64,000 bases of DNA from Nitrospiraceae bacterium (GTDB lineage: Bacteria; Nitrospirota; Nitrospiria; Nitrospirales; Nitrospiraceae), in NCBI GenBank assembly GCA_019637075.1, contig JAHBWI010000005.1, forward strand, positions 292,010-356,009. The letters run 5' to 3'. The notes under the pieces were generated by a model. That model had not been told where the DNA came from. It did not search any database and worked only from the letters and a program-made list of their open reading frames with translations. The position numbers were made by a program, and so were the translations under genes. Position 1 is the first letter of the stretch; each line of letters starts with the position of its first letter. Positions 35,083-44,374 of this stretch are shown here, piece by piece.

Positions 35083-36633
35083 ATGAGTCGTCGACTTTGC
35101 GGAAACGCACGTCCACTCGTCCTCGTCCTGGCCCTGATGATCGGCGGAACGTCGCCGTCCTTCGGCCTGGAAGTCACCAAGCCGGTGCCGGCGGAACGCC
35201 GTGAGGCGCAGTCGCTGTCCGACGCGGTCGTAAAGGCGCTTCAAAACAATCTCGACATCACCATCGGCCGCCAAACAAAAGACAGTCGACTCGCGGACAT
35301 CGTCATCGAGCAGGCCAAGTTCGACCCGACCGTCAGCTTGAACGGACAATACAATCGTCAGGTGTCGCCGCTCAATCGGCCGGTTCTAGGCTTCACCGGC
35401 GCCAATCTGCAGGACATTACGAAGTTCGACCAGAACAACTCCTCGATCACCGCCGACGTTACGCAAAATCTTTATTCCGGCGCCAATGTCGACCTGAACT
35501 ACAGCCCCCAACGCACCTTCGTCGGCGGTCAGAATACGTTCTTGTTCAACCCGGCATGGACCGGTGGTCTTGCCTTGACCGTCACCCAACCCCTGTTGCG
35601 CAACTTCGGAACCGACATCAATAAGACGTTTATTTACATCGCCCAGAACAACGCCACGGTCGAACAGCATGTCTTTCTCGATCGCGTCCTGAATGTCATC
35701 GCCACCGTGGAGCAAACTTTCTGGGAGTTGGTATTCTCGAATGAAAACCTCAAAGTGGCGCAGGCCGCTTTGAAGGCAGCCGAGGAACTGCTGGCCAGCA
35801 ACCGCGCCAAGGCCAAGGCCGGCGTCATGTCGATTGTCGACGTGTTGCAGGCCGAAGCCGCGGTCGCCTCACGCGTCGAACAGATACTTGTCGCGGAGAA
35901 ATCGATTCGCGACCAGGAGGACCAGCTGCGCCGCCTCCTGAATCCGGCGGAGGAAGAATTGCGGCAGGATCTGCGCCTGATTCCGACCGATCCCCCCGTC
36001 ACAGCGCTGGAGCCCTTGAGCCTCCAGGAAGCCATCGACATCGCGATGGAACGCCGGCCGGAGATTCTTCAAGCCGGCAAGAACGTCGAAACCAGCGACC
36101 TCAACGTCAAATTCGCGAAGAATCAGCTGCTGCCCACCCTGTCCTTCCAGGGCACGATGGGCCTTTCCGGGTTGGGCTCAGACTATGGGGACGCGACCAA
36201 GCGAAATTTCGGCGGCGACTTTTACAACTATGGTGCCGGCCTGGTCCTGAGCTACCCGTTGGGCAACCGGTCGGCCTACAGCACCTATAACAAACGCCAG
36301 TTGGAATCACGCAACGCGCAGGCCTCACTGATCAGCGTCCGCCAGCAGGTGATTGTCGGAGTGCGCGAAGCCGTTCGGCGTGTGCAAACCGACTTCAAAC
36401 GAATCGAAACGACGAGGTCGGCACGCATCATGGCCGAGAAGCAGTTGCAGGCCGAGCAGGAGAGGTTGAAGGTCGGCCTCAGTACGACCCGTTTTGTGCT
36501 CGATTTCCAGCGAGACCTGGCCACGGCCCAGGGCAACGAGTTGCGCGCGATCGTGGACTATAACAAGTCACTCTCAAATCTCGCCCGTAACAAGGCCACA
36601 ACGCTGGAACGTTACAACCTCAGGCTGGAGTAA
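35083..36633 (+). CDS. TolC-family outer membrane efflux protein
   Basis: 516 residues from ATG at 35083, with AAGGAG seven bases upstream. Signal peptide ends near PSFG. Two OEP repeats follow: first half with SLSDAVVKALQNNLDITIGRQ and long helices around 190-290 (VEQTFWELVFSNENLKVAQAALKAAEELL), second half with SLQEAIDIAMERRPEILQAGKNVETSDLNVKFAKNQLLPTLSF-type sequence (read in pieces). It should form a trimeric outer-membrane channel. No adaptor or pump gene is beside it; the nearest are two MFS exporters on the other strand. Confidence 0.9.
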   Translation: MSRRLCGNARPLVLVLALMIGGTSPSFGLEVTKPVPAERREAQSLSDAVVKALQNNLDITIGRQTKDSRLADIVIEQAKFDPTVSLNGQYNRQVSPLNRPVLGFTGANLQDITKFDQNNSSITADVTQNLYSGANVDLNYSPQRTFVGGQNTFLFNPAWTGGLALTVTQPLLRNFGTDINKTFIYIAQNNATVEQHVFLDRVLNVIATVEQTFWELVFSNENLKVAQAALKAAEELLASNRAKAKAGVMSIVDVLQAEAAVASRVEQILVAEKSIRDQEDQLRRLLNPAEEELRQDLRLIPTDPPVTALEPLSLQEAIDIAMERRPEILQAGKNVETSDLNVKFAKNQLLPTLSFQGTMGLSGLGSDYGDATKRNFGGDFYNYGAGLVLSYPLGNRSAYSTYNKRQLESRNAQASLISVRQQVIVGVREAVRRVQTDFKRIETTRSARIMAEKQLQAEQERLKVGLSTTRFVLDFQRDLATAQGNELRAIVDYNKSLSNLARNKATTLERYNLRLE

Positions 36634-36653
36634 TAGGGACCGGATCGATCGCC

Positions 36654-37337
36654 GTGACCGCGGCCCCCCTGACAAGCGAGCGTGGAGCCGCCTTGGCGCT
36701 GGTTCCGATCGCCGCTACCATTTTCTATTACCTGCTGCCGGATGAGTGGCAAGCATTCTGGCCGATACAGTTCTTCCCTCAGGTCTGCGCCTACGTCGCC
36801 CTAAGCTTTTGGAGTCGCTGGAATCCTACTCCGCTCCAGCGTCTGGGGCTCTCACGAGACAATCTGACGCAGGCGGTCCCTGTCGGCGTCGCCGTCGGCG
36901 TCGTCCTCGGGTTGTGCAACCTCGGCGTGATCCTCCTCCTCATGCCGCGCCTTGGTTTCGACTACCACTTCCTCGCGGACACACCCCATGCCAGGATTCC
37001 GCTCTGGCTGATGCTGCCTTGGTTCATCGCCTTCATCGCCTTCATGGTGGAACTAAATTTCAGAGGATTTCTCCTTGGGCGGTTGGAAACGCTGGGGACG
37101 CCGGTGGCGATGGCGATTCCCCTCAGCGCAGTCCTGTTTGCCTTCGACCCCTTCATGGTGGCAACCTTTCGACATCTCCACTGGATCGCCGTCTGGGACG
37201 GCCTGATCTGGGCGAGCCTGCAACATCGGCGGAGAAACCTCTACATTCCAATCATGGCCCATAGTATCGAGGTCGTCGTGCTGTATAGCGTCATGCGTAG
37301 AGTCCTGGCAGCGAATTCGCCAGGTACCATCTGGTAA
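36654..37337 (+). CDS. CPBP-family membrane protein with degenerate protease motifs
   Basis: 227 residues (GTG start) with about six transmembrane helices. The layout and the motif region MVELNFRGFLLGRL match CPBP/Abi intramembrane proteases (EExxxRG), but the first Glu is Val, the second motif reads FAFDPF with no His after the Phe, and the third reads HSIEV where HxxxN/D is usual. It is therefore probably not an active protease. It follows the TolC-like gene by 20 bases on the same strand. Confidence 0.7.
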   Translation: MTAAPLTSERGAALALVPIAATIFYYLLPDEWQAFWPIQFFPQVCAYVALSFWSRWNPTPLQRLGLSRDNLTQAVPVGVAVGVVLGLCNLGVILLLMPRLGFDYHFLADTPHARIPLWLMLPWFIAFIAFMVELNFRGFLLGRLETLGTPVAMAIPLSAVLFAFDPFMVATFRHLHWIAVWDGLIWASLQHRRRNLYIPIMAHSIEVVVLYSVMRRVLAANSPGTIW

Positions 37338-37411
37338 TCCAGTGAATGTACGATCCGATCTTGCAATCACCGGATCAGTCGATACACCGCATCACCCGTT
37401 GGGCTATTCCC

Positions 37412-38452
37412 ATGACGCCATCCTTTTCAAGCCACCTGGTCAATGACGTGTTCGGCGATCCCGGCCTCTTCGTCGAGGTCCGCTGGTCCAAGCGCGCCTT
37501 CCTGTTCGACCTCGGCGACAACCATGCATTGGGCCCAACCCGTCTCCTTGGAGCCAACGACATCTTCATCTCCCACACCCATATGGACCACTTCATTGGC
37601 TTCGACGCCCTGTTGCGTGTCGCGCTAGGCCGAGGAAAAACACTGCGACTCTATGGCCCTCCCGGCCTCATCGACAATGTTCAAGGAAAGCTTCATGGCT
37701 ATACCTGGAACCTCGTGGATGGCTATCCCCTAACGATCGTCGTATGCGAATTCCACTCAGCCTCCATTCGACACACAATCTTTCGCGCCACAGACGGTTT
37801 TTGCCGCCATGACGAACCGGAACAACCAGCGACACCCAGGGGGGAAAGGAGACCCTTTACGGTCCTTGAGGACCCGATGTTCACTGTGCAGGCCGTCGCA
37901 CTCAACCACCGTATCCCCTCCTTTGCTTACGCCCTCCAGGAGCAATTTCACATCAACATCAACAAACAGCGACTCCACGAAGCCGGGCTGCCCGTCGGCT
38001 ATTGGCTCAAGGAAGTGAAGCAGTATTTGTGGGAGGGACGGCCGGACGATTTCCGATTCACGGCCACCTTGTACTTTGAACACCATCGGGAGGACCGTGA
38101 ATTCCTACTGGGAGATGTTCGGGATCGCTTTGCGACGATCAGCCGCGGGCAGAAGATCGCCTATGTCGTCGACGCCCGCTACGACCCGGAAAATGAAGCC
38201 AGGATCGTGGAGCTTGCGCGGGATTCGGACATCTTTTACTGTGAGGCTCCCTATCTCGACAGCGATGCGGACAAAGCCCGTGAGCGCTATCACCTCACCG
38301 CGAAGCAGGCCGGCACGATGGCGAGAAAGGCCGGTGCGCGCGAGCTGATCGTGTTCCACTTTTCACCGCGCTACACAGGGCAAGGGGAACGGCTGGAACG
38401 GGAAGCGGTGGAAGCATTCGGGCCGGCCGAATCAACCCAGGCGGACCGCTGA
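37412..38452 (+). CDS. Ribonuclease Z-like metallo-beta-lactamase-fold hydrolase
   Basis: 346 residues from the ATG at 37412. Metal-binding HxHxDH appears as ISHTHMDHFIGF; further ligands are in ALNHRIPSF, VVDARYD and IVFHFSPRY. LRLYGPPGLIDNV and HLTAKQAGTMARKAGA are typical for RNase Z (tRNA 3'-end nuclease). Sequence between about 150 and 240 differs from standard RNase Z (no clear exosite arm), so it may act on other RNAs or be a general MBL phosphodiesterase. Confidence 0.8.
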   Translation: MTPSFSSHLVNDVFGDPGLFVEVRWSKRAFLFDLGDNHALGPTRLLGANDIFISHTHMDHFIGFDALLRVALGRGKTLRLYGPPGLIDNVQGKLHGYTWNLVDGYPLTIVVCEFHSASIRHTIFRATDGFCRHDEPEQPATPRGERRPFTVLEDPMFTVQAVALNHRIPSFAYALQEQFHININKQRLHEAGLPVGYWLKEVKQYLWEGRPDDFRFTATLYFEHHREDREFLLGDVRDRFATISRGQKIAYVVDARYDPENEARIVELARDSDIFYCEAPYLDSDADKARERYHLTAKQAGTMARKAGARELIVFHFSPRYTGQGERLEREAVEAFGPAESTQADR

Positions 38453-38486
38453 CCTTCGGAACGGAGTAGATCAAGGAGGACCGTGC

Positions 38487-38825
38487 ATGGGTGAGTGGGT
38501 GAAGTATGCGTCATACTTCCTGCTGGGTGGAACGATCGTCAGCGTGTCGACCTATCTGGGCTCGCAAGGCCGATCCTTCCTCGCGGCCTTTGCCAGCACC
38601 TTTCCCGCCATGACCGGCGCTACGTTCGTCCTGATCTACTTGAACGGCGGGAGCGAACACCTCGTGACCTACGCAAAGAACCTGCTATGGTTCGTTCCCC
38701 CCTGGTTGGTCTACGTCGGCTGCATGATCTACGGTGTCGAACGTGTCGGGTTCTGGCTCTCGATGGCCGGCTCACTCGTCCTCTACATGGGCTGCGTTGC
38801 GATCGTGAAGTTCCTGGCTCGGTAG
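38487..38825 (+). CDS. Small membrane protein (DUF3147-like)
   Basis: 112 residues with four predicted transmembrane helices: about 5-24, 30-51, 63-82 and 88-108. Fold and length match DUF3147/GlpM-like small membrane proteins. AAGGAGGACC ribosome site. Its last 54 bases overlap the convergent arylamine N-acetyltransferase gene. Confidence 0.65.
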   Translation: MGEWVKYASYFLLGGTIVSVSTYLGSQGRSFLAAFASTFPAMTGATFVLIYLNGGSEHLVTYAKNLLWFVPPWLVYVGCMIYGVERVGFWLSMAGSLVLYMGCVAIVKFLAR

Positions 38826-39593
38826 CGATCGGAAATCACCCTCTACCTCTAACTTAAAGTGATACTTGAGAAGCTCGCGATACTCACTCATGTCGCGAGG
38901 ATGGATCTCCTGCGTCTTCCCGCCCGTTCGAATCTTCAACACCATATCCGTGAAGGTCTTTCGCCCATCGGGCGTCGGCATCGTACAGATTCGCCGTTGC
39001 GTGAAGAGGGAATCCGGCGAGTGGGAATGGTAGTAATTGGCAAAGGTATAGTCGACCGGGAGACAGGGATCGAACGTGAAGGAATAGAGCTTCTCCCAGG
39101 CTCGACGGATCTCGCATTGCAGCAGATATTCTCCCCGATCATCGAGGGAGAGCGCGAATTGATCACTGCCATGAAATTTCCTCTCACCAACCTTTACGGG
39201 AAAAGGTTCAAGTAATCCATTACCTCCAAAACCGACATCGACGAGCCACACCTGCCCCTCCATCTTCACCACTAACACCTGATGACTGCGCGGCCTGTCC
39301 CCCACCGCTCCATACAACACACGCGCGGCAAGGCGAGTGACCGAAAATCCGAGGTCTTCGAGCAGGAGAGCAAAGAGTCCGTTCAATTCGAAGCAATACC
39401 CACCCCGTCGCCGATGCACGATCTTGCGAAACAGATCATCCGGATCAAGCGAGACCGGTTGCCCCAGATGGATATTCAAGTTCTCGAAGGGCACCGTCAA
39501 CACATGCGCTCGGTGCAACCCGAGCAACGTGTCCAGCGAAGGCTCCAGGGTCCCCTGGTACTCGATTCTCGCGAGATAGGCCTGACGATCCAC
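38772..39593 (-). CDS. Arylamine N-acetyltransferase
   Basis: 273 residues. The Cys-His-Asp triad is visible: RRGGYCFELNGLF (Cys about 69), PRSHQVLVV (His) and VWLVDVGFGGN (Asp). ALLLEDLGFSVTRLAARV between them is typical. NATs transfer acetyl from acetyl-CoA to arylamines and hydrazines. The 3' end runs 54 bases into the DUF3147-like gene on the other strand. Confidence 0.93.
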   Translation of the reverse strand: MDRQAYLARIEYQGTLEPSLDTLLGLHRAHVLTVPFENLNIHLGQPVSLDPDDLFRKIVHRRRGGYCFELNGLFALLLEDLGFSVTRLAARVLYGAVGDRPRSHQVLVVKMEGQVWLVDVGFGGNGLLEPFPVKVGERKFHGSDQFALSLDDRGEYLLQCEIRRAWEKLYSFTFDPCLPVDYTFANYYHSHSPDSLFTQRRICTMPTPDGRKTFTDMVLKIRTGGKTQEIHPRDMSEYRELLKYHFKLEVEGDFRSLPSQELHDRNAAHVEDE

Positions 39594-39730
39594 TTTCCCC
39601 TCCCTCTATTCGAGCCCTCAATATAGAGCATCCTCCGATGCGGGAGAAAGCCCAGAGCACCCCGGACTCATTGCAGACGACACCCGCGGTTGCTACCATG
39701 GCAGATCGTTTTTCAAAAGGAGCCTCGCCC

Positions 39731-42535
39731 ATGCCGAGCCGTGCCCCGTCCGATTCCGACCACGCCTACCTGATTGTCGAGGGCGCGAGGCAGAATAACC
39801 TCAAGAACGTCTCGTTGCGCATCCCCCACAATAAAGTTACGGCAATCACGGGCGTCTCCGGGTCCGGCAAATCTTCCTTGGCCTTCGACACCCTCTTTGC
39901 CGAGGGACAATGGCGCTATGTGGAATCCCTGTCGACCTACGCCAGGATGTTCCTCGACAAGGTCAATCGGCCAGACGTCGATCGTCTCATCAACGTGCGC
40001 CCGGCCATCGCCATCGAACAAAAGAACCCGATCAGGACGGCGCGATCGACGGTCGGAACAGCGACGGAATTGGCCGACCTGCTTCGCCTCCTATTCGCCA
40101 AGGTCGGGAAGCCGGTCTGCCCGGATTGCCGACAGGAGGCTCGCGGCTATCATCCCGGATCGGTCGCCGAAGAGATCCTCGCACAATGTCCGGAATCGAG
40201 GGCAATGGTCCTTTTTCCGATTCAGGATCTGGGCCCCGGACACGATCGGTCGCTGATCGAGTCACTCCTGAAACGCGGCTTTACCCGTATGCGCTGCGGC
40301 GACGAGATCTTGAATCTGCAGGATCAGCCGATACTCCCCGGCGATCGTCCTGACGGGCTGCAAGTGATCCTGGACCGGCTCGTGCTGCGGCCGGACAATC
40401 GCCATCGTCTGATTGAGGCCATCGAAATCGCCTTCCAGGAAGCAGATGGAGTCTGCCTGATCGACGTCGTGGACCGCGGCCGTTTTACCTACAGTACCAG
40501 CTTCCGATGCCAGCGCTGCGGTCGGACGTTCGAGCCCCTGCGCCCCCTGCTCTTCTCGTTCAACCACCCGCTCGGCGCCTGCCCCGAATGCAAAGGCTTC
40601 GGCAACATTCTGCAGTACGACCCGGACCTCGTGATCCCGGACCGTACGAAATCTCTGGCACAGGGTGCCGTGGAGCCTTGGAGCAAGCCAGGTTCCGATT
40701 GGTGGCAAAAACAATTCCTGCTCGCGATGAAAAAGCGAGGGATCGATCTGACAACCCCTTATGAATCGTTACCCGCGGAAGTCCGAAAGATGATCTGGGA
40801 TGGTGCCGACGACTTCGACGGCATCAAGGAATTTTTCGAATATCTCGAGACGAAACGCTACAAGCTGCACGTTCGGGTGTTGCTCAGTCGCTACCGAAGT
40901 CCCGTCTCGTGCCCCACTTGCAACGGCACGCGACTGAAACCGGCCGCGCGATTCGTGAAACTGGCCGGGCTCGATATCACGGAGCTCTCCGACCTGACGA
41001 TTGAAGCCGCCGCCGGCTGGTTCGAACGCCTGGCCCTTCCGACCTTCGATGCCGAAATTGCGAAGGATATCCTCCGCCAGCTGCGCGGCAAGCTCAGCTT
41101 CCTGCTCCGCGTCGGATTGGGCTACCTGGCAATCGGGCGGCAGACCAAGACCCTCTCGGGCGGCGAAGCCCAACGCATTGCCCTCGCTAACCAACTCGGG
41201 TCGCGGCTCGTCGGTACGCTCTATGTGTTGGACGAACCCACGATCGGCCTTCATGCGCGCGACACGGATACCTTGGCCGGCATCCTGCGCGACCTGGCGA
41301 ACGACGGGAACACCGTCGTCGTCGTGGAGCACGATCCGCTCATGATCCGGGCCGCCGACTATATCGTGGAACTCGGTCCTGCCTCGGGTGACCAAGGCGG
41401 CCAGATCGTCTGCGCCGCCCCGCGCCCCACGTTCATGACCGATACCCGCTCGGTCACCGCCCGATATCTTCGCGGCGAGGATTTCATTCCGGTCCCGAAA
41501 AGCCGACGATCGGGTAACGGCCGCATCCTCAGCATCGCCGGCGCATCGGGGCATAACTTGAAGAACCTGCTCGTCCGGATCCCCCTGCGCATGTTGGTCT
41601 GCGTGACAGGGATTTCAGGATCAGGCAAGAGCACGTTGGTGGAGGACACCCTGTACCGGGCTGCGGCCAGGGCCTTCCGCGTCGATTCACTCCCGATGGA
41701 ACCGTTCCGCGCGATCAAAGGCCTCGAACACGTAAAAGGGGTCCGGCTGATCGACCAGCAACCCATCGGCCGCACACCACGCTCGAATCCGATCACCTAC
41801 CTGAAAGCCTTCGACGAGATCCGCAATCTGTTCGCCATGGAGCGGGAAGCCCTACGCCAGGGCCTTACACCGGGGCATTTCTCTTTCAACGCCCCCGGGG
41901 GGCGCTGCGAGCGGTGCGAAGGCAACGGCTACGAAAAGCTCGAGATGTACTTCTTCGAGGACATCTACGCGATTTGCGAGGAATGCAACGGCCGGCGGTT
42001 CAAGCCTAACGTGCTCGGCATCCATTACAGGGGCAAAACCATTCATGACGTGCTCAATATGACCGTGTCCGAGGCGCTGGGATTCTTTTCCGGATCGCCG
42101 AAGCTGACCGAAAAACTCCATCTCTTGTCATCGATCGGACTCGGCTATCTCCGGTTAGGCCAGTCGGCCACCACCCTCTCGGGAGGCGAAGCGCAGCGGC
42201 TCAAGATCGCAGCCGAATTGAAAGATCCGTCGGCACAGAATCTTCTGTACATCATGGACGAACCGACCACCGGCCTGCATCTGGACGATATCAAAAAGCT
42301 GCTGCTCGTCCTCCACAAACTCGTGGATGCGGGGAACACGCTCATCGTCGTCGAACACAACCTCGACGTGATCAAAACAGCGGACTGGGTGATCGACTTG
42401 GGGCCGGAAGGAGGAGACGCGGGCGGTGAGATTGTCGCCGAAGGGCGCCCCGAACAAGTCGCGAAAGTCGAGCGCTCACATACCGGGAGATTTTTGGCAA
42501 AGATGCTGGGAATGGGCGCATCCCGTGAAGCATGA
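39731..42535 (+). CDS. uvrA: Excinuclease ABC subunit UvrA
   Basis: 934 residues from the ATG at 39731 (AAAAGGAG 8 bases upstream; the in-frame starts at 39638 and 39698 have none). Two ABC modules: Walker A GVSGSGKSSL and GISGSGKSTL, signatures LSGGEAQRIAL and LSGGEAQRLKI, Walker B VLDEPTIGLH and IMDEPTTGLH. Zinc-binding pairs: CPDC after VGKPV, CPTCNGTRL, and CERC...CEEC in the second module. It binds damaged DNA with UvrB. Several signature segments (NQLGSRLVGTLYVLDEPTIG, TYARMFLDKVNRPDVD) deviate from the common UvrA, so it may be a UvrA paralogue; no other copy is in the window to compare. Confidence 0.88.
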   Translation: MPSRAPSDSDHAYLIVEGARQNNLKNVSLRIPHNKVTAITGVSGSGKSSLAFDTLFAEGQWRYVESLSTYARMFLDKVNRPDVDRLINVRPAIAIEQKNPIRTARSTVGTATELADLLRLLFAKVGKPVCPDCRQEARGYHPGSVAEEILAQCPESRAMVLFPIQDLGPGHDRSLIESLLKRGFTRMRCGDEILNLQDQPILPGDRPDGLQVILDRLVLRPDNRHRLIEAIEIAFQEADGVCLIDVVDRGRFTYSTSFRCQRCGRTFEPLRPLLFSFNHPLGACPECKGFGNILQYDPDLVIPDRTKSLAQGAVEPWSKPGSDWWQKQFLLAMKKRGIDLTTPYESLPAEVRKMIWDGADDFDGIKEFFEYLETKRYKLHVRVLLSRYRSPVSCPTCNGTRLKPAARFVKLAGLDITELSDLTIEAAAGWFERLALPTFDAEIAKDILRQLRGKLSFLLRVGLGYLAIGRQTKTLSGGEAQRIALANQLGSRLVGTLYVLDEPTIGLHARDTDTLAGILRDLANDGNTVVVVEHDPLMIRAADYIVELGPASGDQGGQIVCAAPRPTFMTDTRSVTARYLRGEDFIPVPKSRRSGNGRILSIAGASGHNLKNLLVRIPLRMLVCVTGISGSGKSTLVEDTLYRAAARAFRVDSLPMEPFRAIKGLEHVKGVRLIDQQPIGRTPRSNPITYLKAFDEIRNLFAMEREALRQGLTPGHFSFNAPGGRCERCEGNGYEKLEMYFFEDIYAICEECNGRRFKPNVLGIHYRGKTIHDVLNMTVSEALGFFSGSPKLTEKLHLLSSIGLGYLRLGQSATTLSGGEAQRLKIAAELKDPSAQNLLYIMDEPTTGLHLDDIKKLLLVLHKLVDAGNTLIVVEHNLDVIKTADWVIDLGPEGGDAGGEIVAEGRPEQVAKVERSHTGRFLAKMLGMGASREA

Positions 42536-42606
42536 AGCGTATTTCGCGGCTATACAGACCGAGATACGAAGGACGAGATACGAGAGGCGCCTGCTCAGAT
42601 GATCGC

Positions 42607-42730
42607 AGGACGTTCAGAAAGCCCGTCCGGCGGGGCCGCGACTGAGGCACGCGCCGGAGGCGTAGCCTCTGGACTACGTTGAAGACATGTGCGAGGCGAG
42701 AACAACGCGGCGGGCTTTTTCAACGTCCGG
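42607..42730. repeat. About 125-bp hairpin repeat, copy 1, abutting the algH stop codon
   Basis: The ends are inverted repeats: GGACGTTCAGAAAGCCCG (42608 on) and CGGGCTTTTTCAACGTCC (to 42728). Inside is a smaller stem around CGTAG...CTACG. The minus-strand reading leaves algH and enters GTTGAAAAA directly. A second, diverged copy is at 43358-43498. Likely a non-coding structured repeat that also serves as a gene end. Confidence 0.65.
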
Positions 42731-43288
42731 CTAATTGAAGGTTGGGTCGAACGGCATATCCGCATAGTGTCGCGACGTCTCCTCGAGAGAGAGAACCACG
42801 TCGGACCAAATACGGGTGGGGTCCTTCTCGAAGACGATCGACGGGTCGGCGGGCAGCGTGATCCACGAACCGGTCTGCATTTCTGATTCCAACTGGCCCG
42901 GTCCCCAACCGGAATAGCCCAGATAGGCGCGGAAGGATTCCCTCCCCGGCTGCTCCGTCAGAATCCGCTCCATAATATCCAAATCCCCGCCGAGACACAC
43001 ACCGTCGAACACATGGTGGGAGTTTTCCGGCAGCTGGCTGATTCGATACAGCAACATCACCTGATTGGTCTGAACCGGCCCACCCGCATAGAGCACGTGC
43101 GTTTGGCCTTCGAGTATCGGCACCTGCGGCAGCGCCTCGGAAATCGACATGGCGGTCGGCCGATTCACAATGACTCCGAGCGCCCCTTCTGGTCCATGTT
43201 CGCAAAGCAAGACGACCGTCTGCCGAAAGTTGGGGTCCTTCAGCGCGGGCGCTGCGACCAGAAAGATGCCTTTTCCCAAGGGTGTCAT
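42731..43288 (-). CDS. algH: YqgE/AlgH family protein (UPF0301)
   Basis: 185 residues. Typical AlgH sequence: GKGIFLVAAPALKDPNFRQT, VVLLCEHGPEGALGVIVNRP, YAGGPVQTNQVMLLYR, FRAYLGYSGWGPGQLESEM. The family is widespread and of unclear biochemical function; it was linked to alginate control in Pseudomonas. It lies between two copies of a hairpin repeat. An alternative frame extending to 43325 is a shadow. Confidence 0.93.
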   Translation of the reverse strand: MTPLGKGIFLVAAPALKDPNFRQTVVLLCEHGPEGALGVIVNRPTAMSISEALPQVPILEGQTHVLYAGGPVQTNQVMLLYRISQLPENSHHVFDGVCLGGDLDIMERILTEQPGRESFRAYLGYSGWGPGQLESEMQTGSWITLPADPSIVFEKDPTRIWSDVVLSLEETSRHYADMPFDPTFN

Positions 43289-43357
43289 GATGATTGATCC
43301 TACCTTGCGCCTGCCGATGACGCAAGCAGCGAGCCGATTCGGATTCTTCTCCCCCTA

Positions 43358-43498
43358 CAGCATATTCAAAAGGCCACTCTCCTGACCGGCCCGGCCCCGG
43401 TTCGCGTCTGGGCGGGCCGCGGAGGTATGGAGCAGCAGGGTCCCTTTGGAGATATTTTCAAGCCGCGTGCAAAGCCGGCGGGATTTTTCAACATGCAG
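43358..43498. repeat. Hairpin repeat, copy 2 (diverged), abutting the nitrilase stop codon
   Basis: Left end GCATATTCAAAAGGCC (43370 on), right end GGCGGGATTTTTCAACATGC (to 43497). The right end is nearly the same as that of copy 1 (GGCGGGCTTTTTCAACGTCC), and the left ends correspond (TTCARAAAG/TTCAAAAGG). Both copies touch the stop codon of a minus-strand gene, which suggests a role as 3'-end structure. Confidence 0.55.
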
Positions 43499-44290
43499 CT
43501 ATTCGTGATACAGGGAAGGACGACGATCACGGAGCAGATCGTTGTAGCTGTTGAGGGACTTTACCCTGGCTTCGGCGGGATCGATTTCCAAGATCGCGAG
43601 TTCCTCTGCCTCCCGCGGCGCCCGCCGTAAAATCTTCCCACGCGGGCTCACCACTTCGCTGGTGCCGATGAAGGTCAATCGATCCTTGCCGCCCCTAGCC
43701 TCGCTGCCGATTCGGTTGGCGGTGATACTGAATACCCGGTTTTCAAGACAGCGCGTCACCATTGAATCCGGGCAATGCGGCAACACCAGATTCGAGGGAT
43801 GGGCGATGATGTCCGCCCCCATCAGGGCCAACGTCCTGGCCGACTCGGGGTAGAACCAGTCGAAACAGATCATCACCCCGACCTTGGCTCCGCCCACATC
43901 CCACACCTGAAACCCGCTGTCGCCGGGATCGAAAAACAACGTCTCCTCGAAAAATAGATGCGTCTTTCGATAGCACCCAAGCAAGCCGGAAGGCCCGACA
44001 ATCACGGCGGAGTTGTAACAGCGAGCCCCGGAGCGTTCCGGCAACCCGGCCACGATCGCCATCCCGCGGCGCGCAGCGATCTCGCAAAGCCGCGCGGTGG
44101 TCGGGCCATCGGGCACCGGTTCGGCCAGTTGCAGCACCTCGGACTTCGAGACGAATTGATACCCGGCCGCGAACAGCTCGGGCAGAACGATCAGGTCCGC
44201 GTCAGCCTGCGCCAAGAGGCGCGTCACCGTCTCGAGATTCCGTTCGATATCCCCGAATACCGGATCGAACTGCAGATATCCCACTCGCAT
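43499..44290 (-). CDS. Nitrilase-superfamily carbon-nitrogen hydrolase
   Basis: 263 residues with the Glu-Lys-Cys triad: LIVLPELFAAGY (Glu about 41), YRKTHLFFEE (Lys about 111) and VMICFDWFYPES (Cys about 144). The class hydrolyses amides or carbamoyl groups; the closest plain label is omega-amidase/N-carbamoyl amidohydrolase-like, but substrate is not readable. A strong intrinsic terminator at 44315-44345 separates it from the smbP-like gene upstream. Confidence 0.88.
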   Translation of the reverse strand: MRVGYLQFDPVFGDIERNLETVTRLLAQADADLIVLPELFAAGYQFVSKSEVLQLAEPVPDGPTTARLCEIAARRGMAIVAGLPERSGARCYNSAVIVGPSGLLGCYRKTHLFFEETLFFDPGDSGFQVWDVGGAKVGVMICFDWFYPESARTLALMGADIIAHPSNLVLPHCPDSMVTRCLENRVFSITANRIGSEARGGKDRLTFIGTSEVVSPRGKILRRAPREAEELAILEIDPAEARVKSLNSYNDLLRDRRPSLYHE

Positions 44291-44314
44291 CGCTGCCGTC
44301 CTCTCCCCACAAAG

Positions 44315-44345
44315 AAAAAACGGGCAGGGTTACCCCTGCCCGTTT
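44315..44345 (-). terminator. Intrinsic terminator of the smbP-like gene
   Basis: Minus strand: a perfect 12-bp stem AAACGGGCAGGG / CCCTGCCCGTTT with a 4-base loop, ending in a run of six T. It lies 30 bases past the stop at 44375. The clearest rho-independent terminator in the window. Confidence 0.92.
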
Positions 44346-44374
44346 CAATTGAGACCTGTGCCGTTCCCTGGCGC

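Noticed and set aside
42372..42650. Minus-strand ORF across the uvrA end and repeat copy 1
   Set aside because: It crosses the hairpin repeat and has no ribosome site or recognisable family.
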